Assembly (NCBI RefSeq): GCF_029227915.1
Contig: NC_079886.1
Span: 25,274,501-25,338,500, forward strand
DNA length: 64,000 nt
Source of the DNA: Hydractinia symbiolongicarpus
Lineage: Eukaryota > Cnidaria > Hydrozoa > Anthoathecata > Hydractiniidae
Direction: 5' to 3'
Shown: one piece after another, positions 27,830-42,619 of the stretch
How the letters are laid out: each line of letters begins with the position of its first letter
How positions within the stretch are numbered: position 1 is the first letter of the stretch
Notes under the pieces: model-generated
What the model was told of the DNA's origin: nothing
The model's input: the letters and a program-made list of their open reading frames with translations, nothing else
Database searches by the model: none
Program-made: the position numbers and the translations under genes

Positions 27830-30800
27830 TGATTTAATTGAACTTATTTTTAACTTTAACCTTATAAATGTGATAAATGAGACAATTGGACTCCAAGAAT
27901 GAACATTCTTCTCTCTTTGGTATGTCTGGAGGAACTCCGCAGTTACACTAGACGCTCTGTTAGCTCTTTATTTAAATATTTAGTTCGATAAGAAATTTTT
28001 TACAGTGGGACCAATCCAAGTCGTTAGAGTGCACTGAGAAAAGAGAGAAACTTTTTAAAAGTATATTTCATTGACTTTCGAGCGGTGTCAGTCCGTTTGA
28101 GTTACAACAAATGTGTCACATATTCGTCCCAGCATGTATTTAGCTACATTGTTCCAGTATTACTGGGTTGCATTGCTTTTAAGAGTGAAACGATTGACCC
28201 TGTGATTTAATTGAACTTTTTTTTTGACTTGAGCCTTATTAATATGATAAATGGGAAAATTGGACTCCAAGAATTAACATTCCTCTCACTTCGGCAGGAA
28301 TGCTGAGACTCCGTAGTTACACTAGACCCTCTGTTAGCTCCTTATTTAAATATTCAGTACGACATGTCATTTTTTATAGTGCGACCAATCCAACCGTTAG
28401 AGCGCACTGCGAACAGAGAGAAATTTTTTAAAACTACATTTTATTGACTTTCGAACAGTATCAGTCCGTTTGAGTTACAACAGCTGCGTCACATATTCGT
28501 ACCAACATGTATTTAGCGACATTTTACCGGTATTACTAGGTTGCATTGCTTTTAAAAGTGCAACGATTGACCGTGGGACCTAGTTGAACTGATTTAGAAC
28601 TTGAACCTGATAAATGGGATAAATAAGACAATTGGAGTCCAAGAATTAACATTCCCCTCACTTTGGCAGGAATGCTGTGACTCCGTCGTTACACTAGACG
28701 CTCTGTTAGCTCTTTATTTAAATATTTAGTTCGATAAGAAATTTTTTACAGTGGGACAAATCCAAGTCGTTAGAGTGCACTGAGAAAAGAGAGAAACTTT
28801 TTAAAAGTATATTTCATTGACTTTCGAGCGGTGTAAGTCCGTTTGGGTTACAACGGTTGTGTCACATATTCGTACCAACATGTATTTTGCGATATTTTTC
28901 TGGTATTTTTAGGTTGTATTGTTTTTAAAAGTGAAATGATTGACCGTGTGACCTATTTAAACTGATTTTGAACTTTAACCTGATAAATGTGATAGATGAG
29001 ACAATTGGACTCCAAGAATTAACATTCCTCTCACTTTGGCAGGAATGCTGAAACTCCGCAGTTACACTAGACGCTCTGTTAGCTCTTTATTTAAATATTC
29101 AGTAAGATAAGTCATTTTTTAGAGTGGGACTAATCCAAGCCGTTAGAGTGCACTGAGAACATAGAGAAATTTTTTAAAACTACACTTCATTTACTTTTAA
29201 ACGCTATCAGTCCGTTTGAGTTACAACTGTTGCATCACATATTCGTACGAGCATGTATTTAGCGACATGTTTCTGGTATTACTGAGTTGCATTGCTTTTA
29301 AAAGTGAGACGATTGACCCTGTGATTTAATTGAACTTATTTTGGACTTTAACCTCATAAATGTGATAAAAGGGACAATTGAACTCCAAGAATTAACATTT
29401 TTCTCACTCTGGTATAACTGCTGTAACTCTGCAATTACACTGGATGCTCTGTTAGCTCTTTATTTAAATATCTAGATCAATAAGTCATTTTTACAGTGGG
29501 ACCAATTGAAGCCGTTGGCGCGCTGAGGAAATAGAGACAGTTTTTAAAACCACATTTCATTGACTTTCAAACGATATCAATCCATTTGAGTTACAACGTT
29601 TGCGTCACATATTCGTACCAACATGTATTTAGCGATGTTTTTCCGGTAGTACTAGGTTGCATTGCTCTTAAATGTGAAACGATTGAACCTGTGCTTTAAT
29701 TGAACTTATTTTTAACTTTAACCTTACAAATGTGATAAATGAGACAATTGGACTCCAAGAATGAACATTCTTCTCTCTTTGGTATATCTGGAGGAACTCC
29801 GCAGTTACACTAGATGCTCTGTTAGCTCTTTATTTAAATATTTAGTTCGATAAGAAATTTTTTACAGTGGGACCAATCCAAGTCGTTAGAGTGCACTGAG
29901 AAAAGAGAGAAACTTTTTAAAAGTATATTTCATTGACTTTCGAGCGGTGTCAGTCCGTTTGAGTTACAACAATTGTGTCACATATTCGTCCCAACATGTA
30001 TTTAGCTACATTGTTCCAGTATTACTGGGTTGCATTGCTTTTAAGAGTGAAACGATTGACCCTGTGATTTAATTGAACTTTTTTTTGACTTGAACCTTAT
30101 TAATGTGATAAATGGGACAATTGGACTCCAAGAATTAACATTCCTCTCACTTCGGCAGGAATGCTGAGACTCCGTAGTTACACTAGACGCTCTGTTAGCT
30201 CCTTATTTAAATATTCAGTACGACATGTCATTTTTTATAGTGCGACCAATCCAAGCCGTTAGAGCGCACTGCGAACAGAGAGAAATTTTTTAAAACTACA
30301 TTTTATTGACTTTCGAACGGTATCAGTCCGTTTGAGTTACAACAGCTGCGTCACATATTCGTACCAACATGTATTTAGCGACATTTTACCGGTATTACTA
30401 GGTTGCATTGCTTTTAAAAGTGCAACAATTGACCGTGGGACCTAGTTGAACTGATTTAGAACTTGAACCTGATAAATGTGATAAATAAGACAATTGGATT
30501 CCAAGAATTACCATTCCCCTCACTTTGGCAGGAATGCTGTGACTCCGTCGTTACACTAGACGCTCTGTTAGCTCTTTATTTAAATATTTAGTTCGGTAAG
30601 AAATTTTTTACAGTGGGACAAATCCAAGTCGTTAGAGTGCACTGAGAAAAGAGAGAAACTTTTTAAAAGTATATTTCATTGACTTTCGAGCGGTGTAAGT
30701 CCGTTTGGGTTACAACGGTTGTGTCACATATTCGTACCAACATGTATTTTGCGATATTTTTCTGGTATTTTTAGGTTGTATTGCTTTTAAAAGTGAAATG

Positions 30801-30840
30801 ATTGACCGTGGGACCTAGTTGAACTGATTTAGAACTTGAA
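27830..30840 (+). repeat. Pentameric higher-order repeat, ~1,862-bp offset
   Basis: About 27,830-28,980 recurs at about 29,692-30,840; for example tccgtcgttacac is at 28,682 and 30,544. Shared markers include ttccggtagtactagg followed by ttaaatgtgaaacg. A wider relationship links about 25,050-26,450 to about 29,150-30,550 at an offset of about 4,097 bp (eleven monomers). The region thus comprises overlapping duplications of different sizes. Edges are approximate. Confidence 0.72.
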
Positions 30841-33800
30841 CCTGATAAATGTGATAAATAAGACAATTGGATTCCAAGAATTAACATTCCCCTCACTTTG
30901 GCAGGAATGCTGTGACTCCGTCGTTACACTAGACCCTCTGTTAGCTCTTTATTTAAATATTTAGTTCGATAAGAAATTTTTTACAGTAGGACAAATCCAA
31001 GTCGTTAGAGTGCACTGAGAAAAGAGAGAAACTTTTTAAAAGTATATTTCATTGACTTTCGAGCGGTGTAAGTCCGTTTGGGTTACAACGGTTGTGTCAC
31101 ATATTCGCACCAACATGTATTTTGCGATATTTTTCTGGTATTTTTAGGTTGTATTGCTTTTAAAAGTGAAATGATTGACCGTGTGACCTATTTTAACTGA
31201 TTTTTGACTTTAACCTGATAAATGTGATAGATGAGACAATTGGACTCCAAGAATTAACATTTTTCTCACTCTGGTATGACTGCTGGAGCTCTGCAATTAC
31301 ACTGGACGCTCTGTTAGCTCTTTATGTGAATATCTGGATCAATAAGACATTTTTTACAGTGGCACCAATCGAAGCCGTTAGCGCGCACTGAGGAAAGAGA
31401 GAAATTTTTTAAAACTACATTTCATTCACTTACGAACGGTATCAGTCCGTTTGAGTTACAACGGTTGAGTCACATATTCGTACCAACATGTATTTAGCGA
31501 TATTTTTCCGATATTACTTTGCTGCATTGGTTTTAGAAGTGAAACGATTGACCCTGCGACTTAATTGAACTGACTTTGGACTTCAAGCTTATAAATGTGA
31601 TAAATGAGACAATTGGACTCCAAGAATGAACATTCTTCTCTCTTTGGTATGTCTGCAGGAACTCCGCAGTTACACTACACGCTCTGTTAGCTCTTTATTT
31701 TAATATTTAGTTCGATAAGAAATTTTTTACAGTGGGACCAATCCAAGTCGTTAGAGTGCACTGAGAAAAGAGAGAAACTTTTTAAAAGTATATTTCATTG
31801 ACTTTCGAGTGGTGTCAGTCCGTTTGAGTTACAACAATTGTGTCACATATTCGTCCCAACATGTATTTAGCTGCATTGTTCCAGTATTACTGGGTTGCCT
31901 TTCTTTTAAAAGTTAAGCGATTGACCGTGGGACCTAATTGAACTGATTTTGAACTTGAACCTTATAAATGTGATAAATGAGACAATTGGACTCCAAGAAT
32001 TAACATTCCTCTCACTTTGGCAGGAATGCTGAATCTCCGCAGTTACACTAGACGCTCTGTTAGCTCTTTATTTAAATATTCAGTAAGATAAGTCATTTTT
32101 TAGAGTGGGACTAATCCAAGCCCTTAAAGTGCACTGAGAACAGAGAGAAAATTTTCAAAACTACATTTCATTGACTTTCCAACGCTATCAGACCGTTTGA
32201 GTTACAACAGTTGCGTCACATAATCGAACCAACATGCATTTAGCTACATTTTACCGGTATTACTAGTTTGTAATGCTTTTAAAAGTGAAGCGATTGACCG
32301 TGTGACCTATTTGAACTGATTTTTTACTTTAACCTTATAAATGTGATAGATGGGACAATTGAACTCTAAGAGTTAACATTGTTCTCACTTTGGTTTGAAA
32401 GCTCGAGCTCTGCAGTTACACTGGACGCTCTGTTAGCTCTTTTTTTAAATATCTGGATCAATAAGTCATTTGTTACAGTGTGACCAATTGAAGCCGTTCG
32501 CGCGCGCAGAGGAAATAGAGACAGTTTCTAAACTCACATTTCATTGGCTTTCGAACGATATCAGTCCGTTTTAGTTACAACGGTTGCGTCACATATTCGT
32601 ACCAACATGTATTTAGCGATATTTTGCCGGTATTACTAGGTTGGATTGCTTTTAAAAGTGAAACGATTGACCGTGGATTGAACTGACTTTGGACTTTAAG
32701 CTTGTAAATGTGATAAATGAGACAATTGTACTCCAAGAATTAACATTCCTCTCACTTTTGCAGTAATGCTGAGATTCCGCAGTTACACTAGACGCTCTGT
32801 TAGCTCTTTATTTAAATAATTAGTTTGATAAGTCATTTTTCACAGTGTGACCAATCCAAGCAGTTACTGTGCACTGAGAAAAGAGGAAATTTTGTTATAA
32901 CTACATTTTACTGACTTTCGAACGGTGTCAGTCCGTTTGAGTTACAACAGTTTCGTCACAAATTCGCACCAACATGTATTTAGCGACATGTTTCCGGTAT
33001 TACTGAGTTGCATTGCTTTTAAAAGTGAAACGATTGACCCTGTGATTTAATTGAACTTATTTTGGATTTTAATCTTTTAAATGTGATAAATGAGACAATT
33101 GGACTCCAAAAATGAACATTTTTCTCACTCTGGTATGACTGCTGGAGCTCTGCAGTTACACTACAGTTAGACTCTGTTAGCTCTTTGTTTAAATATCTGG
33201 ATCAATAAGTCAATTTTTTTAGTGGGACAAATTAAATCCGTTAGCACGCCCAGAGGAAATAGAGGCAGTCTCTAAAATTTCATTTCTTTGGCTTTCGAAC
33301 GATATCAGTCCCTTTGAGTTACAATGGTTGCGTGACATATCCCTACCAACATGTATTTAGCGATATTTTTCCGGTATTACTAGGTTGCATTGCTTTTAAA
33401 AGTTAAACGATTGAACATGGGACCTAATTTAACTGATTTTGAACTTGAGCCTTATAAATGTGATAAATAAGACAATTGGACTCCAATAATTAACATTCCT
33501 CTCACTTTGGCAGTAATGCTGAATCTCCGCAGTTACAATAGACGCTCTGTTAGCTCTTTAGTTAAATATTCACTACGATAAGTCATTTTTTAGAGTGGGA
33601 CTAATCCAAGCCGTTAGAGTGCACTGAGAACAGAGAGAAATTTTTTAAAACTACATTTCATTGATTTTCCAACGCTATCAGACCGTTTGAGTTACAACAG
33701 TTGCGTCACATAATCGAACCAACATGCATTTAGCTACATTTTACCGGTATTACTAGTTTGCAATGCTTTTAAAAGTGAAACGATTGACCGTGTGACCTAT

Positions 33801-34639
33801 TTGAACTGCTTTTCGACTTTAACCTTATAAATGTGATAGGTGAGACAATTGAACTCCAAAAGTAAACATTGTTCTCACTTTGGTAGGTCTGCAGGAATTC
33901 CGCAGTTACACTAGACGCTCTGTTAGCTCTTTATTTAAATATTCAGTAAGATAAGTCATTTTTTAGAGTGGGACTAATCCAAGCCGTTAGAGTGCACTGA
34001 GAACATAGAGAAATTTTTTAAAACTACACTTCATTTATTTTCAAACGCTATCAGTCCGTGTGAGTTACAACTGTTGCGTCACATATTCGTACGAGCATGT
34101 ATTTAGCGACATGTTTCCGGTATTACTGAGTTGCATTGCTTTTAAAAGTGAAACGATTGACCCTGTGATTTAATTGAACTCATTTTGGATTTTAATCTTA
34201 TAAATGTGATAAATGAGAGAATTGGACTCCAAGAATGAACATTTTTCTCACTCTGTTATGACTGCTGGAGCTCTGCAGTTACACTACAGTTACACTCTGT
34301 TAGCTCTTTGTTTAAATATCTGGATCAATAAGTCATTTTTTACAGTGGGACCAATTAAAACCGTTAGCACGCCCACAGGAAATAGAGACAGCTTCTAAAA
34401 TTTCATTTCATTGCCTTTCGAACGATATCAGTCCGTTTAAGTTACAACGGTTGCGTCAGATATTCGTACCAACATGTATTTAGCGATATTTTGCCGGTAT
34501 TACTAGGTTGGATTGCTTTTAAAGGTGAAACGATTGACCGTGGATTGAACTGACTTTGGAATTTAAGCTTGTAAATGTGATAAATAAGACAATTGTACTC
34601 CAAGAATTAACATTCCTCTCACTTTTGCAGGAATGCTGA

Positions 34640-37600
34640 GATTCCGCAGTTACACTAGACGCTCTGTTAGCTCTTTATTTAAAAAATTAGTTTGATAAGT
34701 CATTTTTTACAGTGGGACCAATCCAAGCCGTTACAGCGCACTGAGAAAAGAGGGAATTTTGATATAACTACATTTTACTAACTTTCGAACGGTGTCAGTC
34801 CGTTTAAGTTACAACAGTTGCGTCACAAATTCGCACCAACATGTATTTAGCGACATATTTCCGGTATTACTGAGTTGCATTGCTTTTAAAAGTGAAACGA
34901 TTGACCCTGTGATTTAATTGAACTTATTTTGGATTTTAATCTTATAAATGTGATAAATGAGACAATTGGACTCCAAGAATGAACATTTTTCTCACTCTGG
35001 TATGACTGCTGGAGCTTTGCAATTACACAGGACGCTCTGTTAGCTCTTTATTTAAACATCTGGATCAATAAGTCATTTTTACAGTGGAAGCAATTGAAGC
35101 CGTTAGCGCTCAGAGGAAATAGAGACAGTTTCTAAAACCAAATTTCATTGGCTTTCGAACGATATCAGTCCGTTTGAGTTACAACGGTTTCGTCAGATAT
35201 TCGTACCAACATGTATTTAGCGATATTTTTCCGGTATTACTAGGTTGGATTGCTTTTAAAAGTGAAACGATTGACCGTGAATTGAACTGACTTTGGACTT
35301 TAAGCTTGTAAATGTGACAAATGAGACAATTGTACTCCAAGAATTAACATTCCTCTCACTTTGGCAGGAATGCTGAGATTCCGCAGTTACACTAGACGCT
35401 CTGTTAGCTCTTTATTTAAACATCTGGATCAATAAGTCATTTTTACAGTGGAAGCAATTGAAGCCGTTAGCGCTCAGAGGAAATAGAGACAGTTTCTAAA
35501 ACCAAATTTCATTGGCTTTCGAACGATATCAGTCCGTTTGAGTTACAACGGTTGCGTCAGATATTCGCACCAACATGTATTTAGCGACATGTTTCCGGTA
35601 TTACTGAGTTGCATTGCTTTTAAAAGTGAAACGATTGACCCTGTGATTTAATTGAACTTATTTTGGATTTTAACCTTATAAATGTGATAAATGAGGCAAT
35701 TGGACTCCAAGAATTAACATTTTTCTCACTCTGGTATAACTGCTGGAGCTCTGCAATTACACTGGACGCTCTGTTAGCTCTTTATTTAAACATCTGGCTC
35801 AATAAGTCATTTTTACAGTGAGAGCAATTGAAGCCGTTAGCGCGCAGAGGAAATAGAGACAGTTTATAAAACCACATTTCATTGACTTTCAAAGGATATC
35901 AATCCATTTGAGTTGCAACATTTGCGTCACATATTCGTACCAACATGTATTTAGCGATATTTTTCCGTTATTACTAGGTTGCATTGCTTTTAAAAGTTAA
36001 ACGATTGAACGTGGGACCTAATTGAACTGATTTTGAACTTGAACCTTATAAATGTGATAAATAAGACAATTGGACTCCAATAATTAACATTCCTCTCACT
36101 TTGGCAGGAATGCTGAATCTTCGCAGTTACAATAGACGCTCTGTTTGCTCTTTATTTAAATATTCACTACGATAAGTCATTTTTTAGAGTGGGACTAATC
36201 CAAGCCGTTAAAGTGCACTGAGAACAGAAAGAAATTTTTTAAAAATACATTTCATTGACTTTCCAACGCTATCAGACCGTTTGAGTTACAACAGTTGCGT
36301 CACATAATCGAACCAACATGTATTTAGCGATATTTTTCCGGTATTACTAGGTTGGATTGCTTTTAAAAGTGAAACGATTTACCGTGGATTGAACTGACTT
36401 TGGACTTTAAGCTTGTAAATGTAACAAATGAGACAATTGTACTCCAAGAATTAACATTCCTCTCACTTTGGCAGGAATGCTGAGATTCCGCAGTTACACT
36501 AGACGCTCTGTTAGCTCTTAATTTAAATAATTAGTTTGATAAGTCATTTTTTACAGCGGGACCAATCCAAGCCGTTACAGCGCACTGAGAAAAGAGGGAA
36601 TTTTTTTATAACTGCATTTTACTGACATTCGAACGGTGTCAGTCCGTTTGAGTTACAACAGTTGCGTCACAAATTCGCACCAACATGTATTTAGCGACAT
36701 ATTTCCGGTATTACTGAGTTGCATTGCTTTTAAAAGTGAAACGATTGACCCTGTGATTTAATTGAACTTATTTTGGATTTTAATCTTATAAATGTGATAA
36801 ATGAGACAATTGGACTCCAAGAATGAACATTTTTCTCACTCTGGTATGACTGCTGGAGCTTTGCAATTACACAGGACGCTCTGTTAGCTCTTTATTTAAA
36901 CATCTGGATCAATAAGTCATTTTTACAGTGGAAGCAATTGAAGCCGTTAGCGCTCAGAGGAAATAGAGACAGTTTCTAAAACCAAATTTCATTGGCTTTC
37001 GAACGATATCAGTCCGTTTGAGTTACAACGGTTTCGTCAGATATTCGTACCAACATGTATTTAGCGATATTTTTCCGGTATTACTAGGTTGGATTGCTTT
37101 TAAAAGTGAAACGATTGACCGTGAATTGAACTGACTTTGGACTTTAAGCTTGTAAATGTGACAAATGAGACAATTGTACTCCAAGAATTAACATTCCTCT
37201 CACTTTGGCAGGAATGCTGAGATTCCGCAGTTACACTAGACGCTCTGTTAGCTCTTTATTTAAACATCTGGATCAATAAGTCATTTTTACAGTGGAAGCA
37301 ATTGAAGCCGTTAGCGCTCAGAGGAAATAGAGACAGTTTCTAAAACCAAATTTCATTGGCTTTCGAACGATATCAGTCCGTTTGAGTTACAACGGTTGCG
37401 TCAGATATTCGCACCAACATGTATTTAGCGACATGTTTCCGGTATTACTGAGTTGCATTGCTTTTAAAAGTGAAACGATTGACCCTGTGATTTAATTGAA
37501 CTTATTTTGGATTTTAACCTTATAAATGTGATAAATGAGGCAATTGGACTCCAAGAATTAACATTTTTCTCACTCTGGTATAACTGCTGGAGCTCTGCAA

Positions 37601-37795
37601 TTACACTGGACGCTCTGTTAGCTCTTTATTTAAACATCTGGCTCAATAAGTCATTTTTACAGTGAGAGCAATTGAAGCCGTTAGCGCGCAGAGGAAATAG
37701 AGACAGTTTCTAAAACCACATTTCATTGACTTTCAAAGGATATCAATCCATTTGAGTTGCAACATTTGCGTCACATATTCGTACCAACATGTATT
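34640..37795 (+). repeat. Higher-order block, 1,844-bp offset
   Basis: About 34,640-35,950 recurs at about 36,484-37,795. The marker acaggacgctctg is at 35,027 and 36,871, exactly 1,844 bp apart. Each copy itself contains two adjacent monomers of the same type (aaacatctggatcaataagt ... cagtggaagcaattgaagcc). Divergence is low, with differences such as gataactac against tataactgc. Confidence 0.82.
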
Positions 37796-37799
37796 TAGC

Positions 37800-40700
37800 G
37801 TTGTTTTTCCGGTATTACTAGGATGCATTGCTTTTAAAAGTTGAACGATTGACCATGGGACCTAATTCAACTGATTTTCAACTTGAACCTTATAAATGTG
37901 ATAAATGAGACAATTGGACTCCAAGAATTAACATTGCTCTCACTTTACCAGGAATGCTGAATCTCCGCAGTTACACTAGACGCTCTGTTAGCTCTTTATT
38001 TAAATATTCAGTACGATAAGTCATTTTTATAGTGGGACTAATCCAAGCCGTTAGAGCGCACTGAGAACAGGGAGAAATTTTTTAAAACTACATTTCATTG
38101 ACTTTCCAACGCTATCAGCCCGTTTGAGTTACAACAGTTGCGTCACATAATCGAACCAACATGCATTTAGCTACATTTTACCGGTATTACTAGTTTGCAA
38201 TGCTTTCAAAAGTGAAACGATTGACCGTGTGACCTATTTGAACTGATTTTTGACTTTAACCTTATAAATGTGATAGATGAGGCAATTGAACTCCAAGAGT
38301 TAACATTGTTCTCACTCTGGTTTGACAGCTGGAGCTCTGCAGTTACACTGGACGCTCTGTTAGCTCTTTGTTTAAATATCTGGATCTATAATTCATTTGT
38401 TACAGTGTGACCAATTGAAGCCGTTAGCGCGCACAGAGGAAATAGAGACAGTTTCGAAATTCACATTTCATTGGCTTTCAAACGATATCAGTCCGTTTGA
38501 GTTACAACGGTTGCGTCTCATATTCGTACCAACATGGATTTAGCGATATTTTTCCGGTATTACTAGGTTGCATTGCTTTTAAAAGTGAAACGATTGACCG
38601 TGGGACATAATTGAACTGACTTTGGACTTTAAGCTTGTAAATGTGATAAATGAGACAGTTGTACTCCAAGAATCAACATTCCTCTCACTTTTGCAGGAAT
38701 GCTGAGATTCCGCAGTTACACTAGACGCTCTGTTAGCTCTTTATTTAAATAATTAGTTTGATAAGTCATTTTTTACAGTGGGACCAATCCAAGCCGTTAC
38801 AGCTCACTGAGAAAAGAGGGAATTTTGTTATAACTACATTCTACTGACTTTCGAACGGTGTCAGTCCGGAGTTAAAACAGTTGCGTCACAAATTTGCACC
38901 AACATGTATTTAGCGACATGTTTCCGGTATTACTGAGTTGCATTGCTTTTAAAAGTGAAACGATTGACCATGTGATTTAATTGAACTTATTTGACTTTGG
39001 ACTTTAAGCTTGTAAATGTAACAAATGAGACAATTGTACTCCAAGAATTAACATTCCTGTCACTTTGGCAGGAATGCTGAGATTCCGCAGTTACACTAGA
39101 CGCTCTGTTAGCTCTTAATTTAAATAATTAGTTTGATAAGTCATTTTTTACAGTGGGACCAATCCAAGCCGTTACAGCGCACGGAGAAAAGAGGGAATTT
39201 TTTTATAACTGCATTTTACTGACATTCGAACGGTGTCAGTCCGTTTGAGTTACAACAGTTGCGTCACATAATCGCACCAACATGTATTTAGCGAGATGTT
39301 TTCGGTATTACTGAGTTGCATTGCTTTTAAAAGTGAAACGGTTGACCCTGTGATTTAATTGAACTTATTTTGGATTTTAACCTTATAAATGTGATAAATG
39401 AGGCAATTGGACTCCAAGAATTAACATTTTTCTCACTCTGGTATAACTGCTGGAGCTCTGCAATTACACTGGACGCTCTGTTAGCTCTTTATTTAAACAT
39501 CTGGATCAATAAGTCATTTTTACAGTGGGAGCAATTGAAGCCGTTAGCGCGCAGAGCAAATAGAGACAGTTTCTAAAACCACATTTCATTGACTTTCAAA
39601 GGATATCAATCCATTTGAGTTGCAACACTTGCGTCACATATTCGTACCAACATGTATTTAGCGTTGTTTTTCCGGTATTACTAGGATGCATTGCTTTTAA
39701 AAGTTGAACGATTTACCATGGGACCTAATTCAACTGATTTTCAACTTGAACCTTATAAATGTGATAAATGAGACAATTGGACTCCAAGAATTAACATTGC
39801 TCTCACTTTGCCAGGAATGCTGAATCTCCGCAGTTACACTAGACGCTCTGTTAGCTCTTTATTTAAATATTCAGTACGATAAGTCATTTTTATAGTGGGA
39901 CTAATCCAAGCCGTTAGAGCGCACTGAGAACAGAGAGAAATTTTTTAAAACTACATTTCATTGACTTTCCAACGCTATCAGCCCGTTTGAGTTACAACAG
40001 TTGCGTCACATAATCGAACCAACATGCATTTAGCTACATTTTACCGTTATTACTAGTTTGCAATGCTTTTAAAAGTGAAACGATTGACCGTGTGACCTAT
40101 TTGAACTGATTTTTGACTTTAACCTTATAAATGTGATAGATGAGGCAATTGAACTCCAAGAGTTAACATTGTTCTCACTCTGGTTTGACAGCTGGAGCTC
40201 TGCAGTTACACTGGACGCTCTGTTAGCTCTTTGTTTAAATATCTGGATCTAAAATTCATTTGTTACAGTGTGACCAATTGAAGCCGTTAGCACGCACAGA
40301 GGAAATAGAGACAGTTTCGAAATTCACATTTCATTGGCTTTCAAACGATATCAGTCCGTTTGAGTTACAACGGTTGCGTCTCATATTCGTACCAACATGG
40401 ATTTAGCGATATTTTTCCGGTATTACTAGGTTGCATTGCTTTTAAAAGTGAAACGATTGACCGTGGGACATAATTGAACTGACTTTGGACTTTAAGCTTG
40501 TAAATGTGATAAATGAGACAGTTGTACTCCAAGAATCAACATTCCTCTCACTTTTGCAGGAATGCTGAGATTCCGCAGTTAAACTAGACGCTCTGTTAGC
40601 TCTTTATTTAAATAATTAGTTTGATAAGTCATTTTTTACAGTGGGACCAATCCAAGCCGTTACAGCTCACTGAGAAAAGAGGGAATTTTGTTATAACTAC

Positions 40701-42619
40701 ATTCTACTGACTTTCGAACGGTGTCAGTCCGGAGTTACAACAGTTGCGTCACAAATTTGCACCAACATGTATTTAGCGACATGTTTCCGGTATTACTGAG
40801 TTGCATTGCTTTTAAAAGTGAAACGATTGACCATGTGATTTAATTGAACTTATTTTGGATTTTAACCTTATAAATGTGATAAATGAGGCAATTAGACTCC
40901 AAGAATTAACATTTTTCTCACTCTGGTATAACTGCTGGAGCTCTGCAATTGCACTGGACGCTCTGTTAGCTCTTTATTTAAACATCTGGATCAATAAGTC
41001 ATTTTTACAGTGGGAGCAGTTGAAGCCGTTAGCGCGCAGAGGAAATAGAGACAGTTTCTAAAACCACATTTCATTGACTTTCAAAGGATATCAATCCATT
41101 TGAGTTGCAACATTTGCGTCACATATTCGTACCAACATGTATTTAGCGATGTTTTACCGGTATTACTAGTTTGCAATGCCTTTAAAAGTGAAACGATTGA
41201 CCGTGTGACCTATTTGAACTGATTTTTGACTTTAACCTTATAAATGTGATAGATAAGACTATTGAACTCCAAGAGTTAACATTGTTTTCACTCTGGTTTG
41301 ACAGCTGGAGCTCTGCAGTTACACTGGACGCTCTGTTAGCTCTTTGTTTAAATATCTGGATCAATAATTCATTTGTTACAGTGTGACCAATTGAAGCCGT
41401 TAGCGCGCACAGAGGAAATAGAGTTAGTTTCTAAATTCACATTTCATTGGCGTTCAAACGATATCAGTCCGTTTGAGTTACAACGGTTGCGTCTCATATT
41501 CGTACCAACATGGATTTGGCGATATTTTTCCGGTATTACTAGATTGCATTGCTTTTAAAAGTGAAACGATTGACTGTGGGACCTAATTCAACTGATTTTC
41601 AACTTGAACCTTATAAATGTGATAAATGAGACAATTGGACTCCAAGAATTAACATTGCTCTCACTTTGCCAGGAATGCTGAATCTCCGCAGTTACACTAG
41701 ACGCTCTGTTAGTTCTTTATTTAAATATTCAGTACGACAAGTCATTTTTTATAGTGGGACTAATCCAAGCCGTTAGAGCGCACTGAGAACAGAGAGAAAT
41801 TTTTTAAAACTACATTTCATTGACTTTCCAACGCTATCAGCCCGTTTGAGTTACAACAGTTGCGTCACATAATCGAACCAACATGCATTTAGCTACATTT
41901 TACCGGTATTACTAGTTTGCAATGCTTTTAAAAGTGAAACGGTTGACCGTGTGACCTATTTGAACTGATTTTTGTCTTTAACCTTATAAATGTGATAGAT
42001 GAGATAATTGAACTCCAAGAGTTAACATTGTTCTCATTTTGGTTTGACAGCTGGAGCTCTGCAGTTACACTGGACGCTCTGTTAGCTCTTTGTTTAAATA
42101 TCTGGATCTATAATTCATTTGTTACAGTGTGACCAATTGAAGCCGTTAGCGCGCACAGAGGAAATAGAGACAGTTTCTAAATTCACATTTCATTGGCTTT
42201 CAAACGATATCAGTCCGTTTTAGTTACAACGGTTGCGTCTCATATTCGTACCAACATGGATTTAGCGATATTTTTCCGGTATTACTAGGTTGCATTGCTT
42301 TTAAAAGTGAAACGATTGACCGTGGGACATAATTGAACTGACTTTGGACTTTAAGCTTGTAAATGTGATAAATGAGACAATTGTACTCCAAGAATCAAAA
42401 TTCCTCTCACTTTTGCAGGAATGCTGAGATTCCGCAGTTACACTAGACGCTCTGTTAGCTCTTTATTTAAATAATTAGTTTGATAAGTCATTTTTTACAG
42501 TGGGATCAATCCAAGCCATTACAGCTCACTGAGAAAAGAGGGAATTTTGTTATAACTACATTCTACTGACTTTCGAACGGTGTCAGTCCGGAGTTACAAC
42601 AGTTGCGTCACAAATTTGC
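37800..42619 (+). repeat. Pentameric higher-order repeat, ~1,860 bp, ~2.6 copies
   Basis: The marker aattcaactgattttcaact occurs at about 37,864, 39,727 and 41,586, spaced 1,863 and 1,859 bp. A short variant cagtccggagttaca, lacking ttt of the usual cagtccgtttgagttaca, recurs with the same period. A fused junction near 38,990 (gaacttatttgactttgg) joins two monomer types and is absent from the other copies, which marks an exchange point inside the first copy. The third copy passes directly into the 1,491-bp tetramer block. Confidence 0.78.
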
